Both the position numbers and the translations under genes were made by a program. Below the pieces are notes generated by a model. The model ran no database searches. It was not told the origin of the DNA and saw only the letters and a list, made by a program, of their open reading frames with translations. Shown here in pieces: positions 59,107 through 64,000 of a stretch of 64,000 bases of DNA. The stretch's first letter is position 1. Each line of letters opens with the position of its first letter. Source of the stretch: Pyrenochaeta sp. MPI-SDFR-AT-0127 (Eukaryota > Ascomycota > Dothideomycetes > Pleosporales > Cucurbitariaceae); contig JAGTJM010000093.1 in NCBI GenBank assembly GCA_020747015.1, forward strand, positions 1-64,000, in the 5' to 3' direction.

Positions 59107-59261
59107 TTTGGGTGAAGGGTGAGGTGAATAGAAGACAGCCAAATCGTAGACGTCGATGAACGGGAGTTGAATTGTAAGGGGTGATCACGCTTGGCCTGTT
59201 TTCTAGCTTGAATCCGTGAGACGAATATTGATAGCCTAGCAGCCGATGAGAGTCTACGACA

Positions 59262-59277
59262 CCGCTCACGTGATATT
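59262..59277. promoter_or_regulatory. degenerate half-site of the shared element
   Basis: CCGCTCACGTGATATT keeps the left arm (one change) and the CACGTGA core, but the right arm is lost. It lies 6 bp before the perfect copy. Confidence 0.3.
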
Positions 59278-59282
59278 AAACG

Positions 59283-59298
59283 CCGGTCAGGTGACCGG
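59283..59298. promoter_or_regulatory. shared inverted-repeat element, copy 2 (perfect palindrome arms)
   Basis: CCGGTCAGGTGACCGG has two exact 7-bp arms (CCGGTCA / TGACCGG) around a GG centre. It lies about 180 bp upstream of the Rieske gene ATG and 195 bp upstream of the regulator ATG. CCG/CGG triplets at the ends suit a dimeric Zn2Cys6 factor, and the CAGGTG core could also suit a bHLH factor. Confidence 0.65.
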
Positions 59299-59492
59299 AT
59301 ATCCCCAATGTTTTTTGGTCGATTTCCCTTGAGGTCACCTAAGATAACCAAAGTTGGGGAACAAGATTGCGCTACCCGGTGTTGGTTAGATGGCTTGCCT
59401 AGTAATGCGGGGTCGAGGTGGCGTATCGAGACAATCATGAACCAAGGTGATGCATGGGGATGCACAATGGCGAAATAACCTTACAGCATTCA

Positions 59493-62047
59493 ATGCTCAC
59501 GATGGGAGAGCGTCAGCCTGACCATCGGGTCGATCCGTACGTGACATCGAAGCGTGCGAGGCAGGCTTGCGAGAATTGCCGGTTCGTTCTGTGGCCAAAT
59601 AGACACGCGCCCGCACAGGCATAGCTAACCGAGGAGCAGTCGCAAGAAGTCCAAATGCTCTAGAGAGAAGCCAGAGTGTTCCTGCTGTGTGCGATTAAAG
59701 CAGGCATGTGTCTACGCACGCCATTATCGAGCTCGCAGTAGCCGTGCAGACGATTTCCATGATACTGTCGAGATGCCCGATACCAATCATGTATGCCATC
59801 CCTTCCATATTACCCCCATCAACTCACCTCATGATAGTCCATTCGTCTCAGCGCCATCGAAGGTCGGCTAGATCAGTTAGCAGCCGCAATTGAGTGTGTA
59901 CACAATACAAATTATCATAACTGACAATGACCGATTCCAGTCTGCGCGGACCGTCTGTATCGAGCATTTCTCCTGCTGGCAACAATGAGCCTTCCATCCC
60001 TCAATCATCATGGAACTCCGCAACCATGGCTTCTCCAGATTCTCTAATTGCCGAGTCTAACTCAGTAACGTATGCGTATGGCTCAATCTTGAAGGTACTG
60101 ATTAGCGGTGGCTGATAGTGGTAGAACCCCAAACTGCCTACAACTGCACCAAGCAGTGATCTCCGAGGGTATCGCACTGTATTTCTCGAATTACTGCAAC
60201 CAGCCCTGCCCCATTTTGTCGCAATTCAATTCATTTGATCTCAGCACGGAAAATCCTTTACCTGCGATCATATTATATCCGTTGCTTGCACTTAGTTTGC
60301 GCTCATCCCGCTCTACATCCCTCGGTGGTCGACAAAGGAAACGGGAGTTGGTGGAAACTATAACTCAGCACTCATGGAACCTACTCACCAAGGCCTACTG
60401 TGCTTTTGATCTCGACGATACATATCTGCAAGGACTTTGCCTACTAGCACAAGTTGATGCTGGAGGTAAGTTGTATCGGAAACCCTCTCTTCTGCTTATA
60501 GCTGGAATAATGATTCTTATAGATGGTAGAACCGAAAGAGCTCAAACCCAAATTGCAATAGGGTTGAAGCTAGCCCAAAGCCGCGGAATGTTGGGCGCTA
60601 AAGCGCTAGATGGCCTCGAGCCAGTAGAAAGGATTCGCCGCCAAGAGATTGTATGGTCCTTATTCATGCTGGACAGAATGCTTCTAGGAAGTAACACACG
60701 GGAACCATCCATCCCCACCACAGCTTTTGAACTCCCTATCTTTCAAGGCGGACCCTCTCATCCCGACCAGTCGTTCAGACCATACGGAGTCGATCATTTA
60801 CTCATCTCGTATGAGTCTGAGACGCCCCGTTCTTTGCACAGTGTTGTGTCTTTGAATATGCAAATTCTTCGCATCTGGGAATGCGTCCTAGCCGACGTAA
60901 CTCGACCTCCTTCGGACAATGATGTACCGCTTTGGAGACACGACTCGGCAAGAGCCGTTATCCTGACGAGGCTTCTAGACTTTGAAACACGTAAGTTGAG
61001 TAAGAACACAAACGAGATGTAGCTGATGATCAACAGGATGCCAGAATTCCTCACATAACTATTCTACCACTGGACCACCTACTCGAGTATTGGAAGAACC
61101 ACGACTTCGGGACTATTATCTTGCGTGGGTGCATTTCCAGCTGGTTCTATCAGTGATACAGTGCTGCTTGTGCGTAATCTATCAATAGCCACAAGCCATA
61201 CTGACAACCATGACTAGAAACCACCCTTTCATCATTTATGCCAAGACGACTCGTTTTAAGCAGCGAGTGCCTCTAACCTTCCTCCAGAAGTCTTACGAGT
61301 ACTCCATGATTCATGCCAATTGGGTATTTAGACTCATTGATGATATGGAGAACGCAGGTTTAGTAGTGCATGACCCTTTTCTTGGTCATCTGGTCGCTAT
61401 TGCAGCGTCTATACATCTTGAACACACCCTCAGCCAGCACGCAGCTGTTGCTGCATCTGCCAAGAGAAAGTCCGATAGGTGTATTAATTTCGTAAAGAGG
61501 ATGTCGGAAGACTGGCCAAACATGCTCAGTGCTGTAAGGCAATCGTTATAGTCTTACTAGTAGCTGGGTTGCGACTAACTCTATTTAGGTTGAGCTTCTG
61601 GGGCGATTGAAGTCACGCATATGTCATCGTTCAAACATGAACTATGTCGAAGATGAGTACGATGGAGCAGTTCCATCAAATGATACCTGCCAAGTAGAAC
61701 TCGAGGATGAAGATCTGCAACTAATGTGGGCATTTTTCGATTATGCGTCGAAGCCTTCAAATACAAGTACACAGTATAGCCCGGGAGACGACTGGACGGC
61801 AGAAAGGATGGACCAAAGCAGATCTACCGAGATTGGCGGCGCTTCGAGTGTTGTTGTGAATCAGTGTTCGGATGTTCCGCCTTCCATCACCCAGTCGTCA
61901 GTTCAAGCTGCAGATATGCACGTGTCAAACCATGCGCATGGACCCACATTCAACTATGAGGCATCAGACGCGTCTTATGGTGACTGGTCTCTTTTTGGAA
62001 AGTCCTGGATCGATTATTTTCCCGTTGATATCGCGTTCGAACAATAA
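59493..62047 (+). CDS. Zn2Cys6 transcription factor, probable cluster regulator
   Basis: Nine exons (59493-59581, 59640-59790, 59838-59893, 59941-60069, 60125-60465, 60523-60990, 61037-61169, 61218-61533, 61589-62047) give 713 residues. The zinc cluster is canonical: C26-x2-C29-x6-C36-x6-C43-x2-C46-x6-C53, with linker helix SIRLSAIEGRLDQLAAAIE. The regulatory domain has QLHQAVISEGIALYFSNY, GLCLLAQVDAGDGRTERAQTQIAIGLKLAQSRGM, RRQEIVWSLFMLDRMLLGS and LNHPFIIYAKTTRF. The C-terminal 120 residues are acidic with a DDW/FDY-type activation region. A second in-frame ATG at 59502 is possible. Its position between the oxygenase and oxidase genes, and the shared element in all promoters, suggest it controls the cluster. 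Confidence 0.88.
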
Positions 62048-62245
62048 CTGACCAGACAGTGGTTGAGTTGATAGAGGTAGTAAATTTTCAGCAGCATTGC
62101 ATATTACATCCCCGTGGTTCAAGTAGACCGAATGGACCAATCTTTTCAAGATCATTCTTGGAGTGTATTTTGATAGTTTGTATGGCTGTTTCATGATGCT
62201 ATGCTATGCACGTCAAGGACCTGTTGCAACTAATACAAAGTCCTA

Positions 62246-63391
62246 CTAAAGTTTACTAGGAATCACGGCCTTCGGTAGACTCCACTTTGAGATATCTTCT
62301 CTAGTTCTTCCGTCAATTGCTAGTTCTGCTAAGACACGCCCGATGGCGGGAGCGAATTTGAAGGCCTGGGCAGCACCGAGAGCTACAATTATATTGGGAT
62401 GTTTTTCTAGAGGACTAATGATGAAATTGCGATCGATAGTGGTGGTGTATTGGCAAGTTACTGTCCTGAGCGTTTGTCGGTCGCCATCGGGAATGAGTCC
62501 ATCAATGAAGGAAGTTAGTTGCTCAAGTAACCTCGGCGAATGAACGTAGCTGCGCTGATCTGGCGTCATAAAATTTTGCGATGAGTCGCGAGCACATTTA
62601 ATGGTCGGTTCACCGAAGGTGGGGAAACCATAGAAACTCTCATTATCGAAATAAATCCATACTGGGAATTTGGACATTTCGAAAGCAGCTGTGTTCTTAG
62701 GCTTATAGTATGTGACCTGCTCCTGCGACACAGAGAGAGGAATGGATGAATCGAGTGGCTCAAGGAGTTTGTTTGTCCATGCATCCGTTGCAAGAATAAC
62801 TTTGCTTGCATGAAATTGACCTTGCGATGTTTCAATTGTAACCCCCTTGTTCGATGCCTGAGGTCTCACACGGTCCACTCGAGTGTGCTCTTTCAGGATG
62901 GCCCCATGGGCACGTGCCAAGTTTTGCATTGTTGCTACTGAGCGAGCAGCATGGACAATGCCTGTGTCAGCCGTATAAATAGCGTCCACAACATCTTTAG
63001 TGTCGAATTGAGGCCAGCGTTTTATCACTTCCGTTGCATCGAGAAGCTCATAGGGAACGTTGTTTGCATCCAGACTGCTTGCATAGTCGCTGGATTGGAC
63101 CGATGCATCTTTGCCGAAGAATATCACGCCGCCAGTGACATGTAGAAGTTTGTAGCCCGCATCTTTCTCAAGATCGGCCCAGTCTTTATATGCAGCTTTC
63201 GCGAGCGCTACGTACTCGGGTGCGTTGTACGAGGTCCTGACTATGCGCGACGTATCGTGAGATGATCCGTGTATATGCCCGAGCTCGAACTGTTCGAAGG
63301 CTACGACCTTGGCACCTTTAAGAACTGCATGATATGCGGCCGCGCTTCCAAGGGCTCCTAGCCCGACAATAGCGACGTCAAAGTGCGCCAT
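62246..63391 (-). CDS. sarcosine-oxidase-like FAD oxidoreductase, peroxisomal
   Basis: A single exon of 381 residues from ATG 63391 (MAHFDVAIVGLGALGSAAAY); an in-frame ATG at 63448 would add 19 hydrophobic residues and is less likely. The dinucleotide fold is VGLGALG and ends VVAFEQ, followed by GSSHDTSRIVRTSY as in monomeric sarcosine oxidase. C313 in TVTCQYTTTIDRNFII is at the covalent-FAD cysteine position (Cys315 of bacterial MSOX). The last residues, SKL, are a consensus PTS1 peroxisomal signal. The family oxidises N-methyl amino acids, giving the demethylated amine, formaldehyde and hydrogen peroxide. The promoter has copy 3 of the shared element. It probably acts after the Rieske step on a secondary or tertiary amine (inference). 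Confidence 0.92.
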   Translation of the reverse strand: MAHFDVAIVGLGALGSAAAYHAVLKGAKVVAFEQFELGHIHGSSHDTSRIVRTSYNAPEYVALAKAAYKDWADLEKDAGYKLLHVTGGVIFFGKDASVQSSDYASSLDANNVPYELLDATEVIKRWPQFDTKDVVDAIYTADTGIVHAARSVATMQNLARAHGAILKEHTRVDRVRPQASNKGVTIETSQGQFHASKVILATDAWTNKLLEPLDSSIPLSVSQEQVTYYKPKNTAAFEMSKFPVWIYFDNESFYGFPTFGEPTIKCARDSSQNFMTPDQRSYVHSPRLLEQLTSFIDGLIPDGDRQTLRTVTCQYTTTIDRNFIISPLEKHPNIIVALGAAQAFKFAPAIGRVLAELAIDGRTREDISKWSLPKAVIPSKL

Positions 63392-64000
63392 TCTTTTAGT
63401 GAAAAACAATTTGGAAAAAAGTGAAACTAAGACTGAACTGTATTTCATCTAAGCGCGATGCACCATATCTATGTGATGCCAAATTCCTGAACTTCGGGGA
63501 TACGGCATTGGCACCGATCAGGTGACCGGGGTTGACAGCTCTCCATCGCAAGGCTAGGCGTTGGGTGAAATGCTCCCCCGCCTTTAGCGTCGCTTTGGAG
63601 GGAATGAGATCTTCGGGCCGCCTCACTGAACGAACAAAACGACTTTGGCTTAGCCGACATAACGCGGGTGGCCTGAAGACATACCAAAGTTGGCTTACCC
63701 AGAGAGCCAGGAATGAGCGTAGTGGTGGATGAATAAGTTCTAAAAAGCGTCAGCCAATGCTTAGCTTATAAAACAAATATTCTAGCACTCTAAAGTGTAA
63801 ACAACTCTGAATAGCTTAGCTGTTCAGGACATTTTGCTACTTTTCCACCTACTAGAAGAAATATTATAAGTAGGACACAATTCAAAGATATAATTACCTT
63901 TGTAAAATTAACAAACTACTTGTAAAACATATATGATAGATACTATACCGACTACAGATTAGGATTTGAAAGTTATAAGGAGCATCGAGCCACCGTTACA
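63392..64000. other. promoter of the FAD oxidase gene and AT-rich right edge
   Basis: This holds the third shared element (63514-63529) and a CCAAAGTTGG at 63684-63693. The last 270 bp are AT-rich without a gene. Any gene further right is outside the window. Confidence 0.55.
63514..63529. promoter_or_regulatory. shared inverted-repeat element, copy 3 (FAD oxidase promoter)
   Basis: CCGATCAGGTGACCGG differs from the perfect copy by one base and lies 123-138 bp upstream of the oxidase ATG. Three such 16-mers in three promoters of one gene group are unlikely by chance. Confidence 0.65.

Larger units (their letters stand above)
59107..59492. promoter_or_regulatory. divergent promoter, Rieske oxygenase / Zn2Cys6 regulator
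   Basis: This is 386 bp between two start codons. It contains the perfect inverted repeat at 59283-59298, a related half-site at 59262-59277 and a CCAAAGTTGG at 59348-59357. Confidence 0.65.

Noticed and set aside
1..64000. CRISPR arrays, bacterial operons, insertion sequences, prophage
   Set aside because: None seen. Gene structure is eukaryotic throughout.

Overview
The window is nuclear DNA of a filamentous ascomycete. Nearly every gene is split by short GT-AG introns (about 44-99 nt), and the gene set (UstYa-type protein, Zn2Cys6 regulators, many MFS transporters, SRR1, DUF3455, DUF7703, DUF7053 and DUF7730 families) is that of a Pezizomycotina genome, most likely Dothideomycetes/Pleosporales. 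That last step is inference from gene content. All gene models were spliced by hand from frame continuity and splice consensus. No bacterial, viral, organellar or complete transposon sequence was recognised.

Layout. 1-18 kb is mainly housekeeping: a ten-knuckle CCHC zinc-finger protein, a secreted DUF3455 protein, a cytochrome P450, a DUF7730 protein, the CST telomere subunit TEN1 divergent from the ESCRT-III gene SNF7, and a large FHA-forkhead transcription factor divergent from a 2-oxoglutarate/Fe(II) oxygenase. 19-33 kb is accessory: a UstYa-family protein, a Dal5-type MFS permease, a metal-dependent amidohydrolase, a small protein with an LPPELRNEIY motif, a secreted chitin-binding protein with three CBM18 modules, and an SRR1-domain protein. 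33-49 kb holds a large TPR protein, two MFS transporters, a PF13350-type tyrosine phosphatase, a DUF7053 protein, and a Zn2Cys6 regulator convergent with a class III aminotransferase. 49-54 kb has a DUF7703 membrane protein and a secreted SMP-30/gluconolactonase-like protein.

The most interesting region is 55.2-63.4 kb: four neighbouring genes for an SV2-type MFS transporter, a Rieske mononuclear-iron oxygenase of the choline/carnitine/betaine type, a Zn2Cys6 regulator, and a sarcosine-oxidase-like flavoprotein ending in the peroxisomal signal SKL. Together they read as a catabolic cluster for a methylated (quaternary) amine: uptake, oxidative N-demethylation in the cytosol, further demethylation in the peroxisome, and a dedicated regulator. 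All three promoter regions carry the same 16-bp inverted repeat, CCGGTCAGGTGACCGG or a close variant, about 120-240 bp upstream of the start codons. This suggests a cluster-specific operator. The substrate is inferred, not shown.

Long gene-poor stretches (1.6-3.9, 4.7-7.0, 20.6-22.6, 29.2-31.9 and 53.9-55.2 kb) show no gene I can support beyond a few doubtful frames, which are noted individually.
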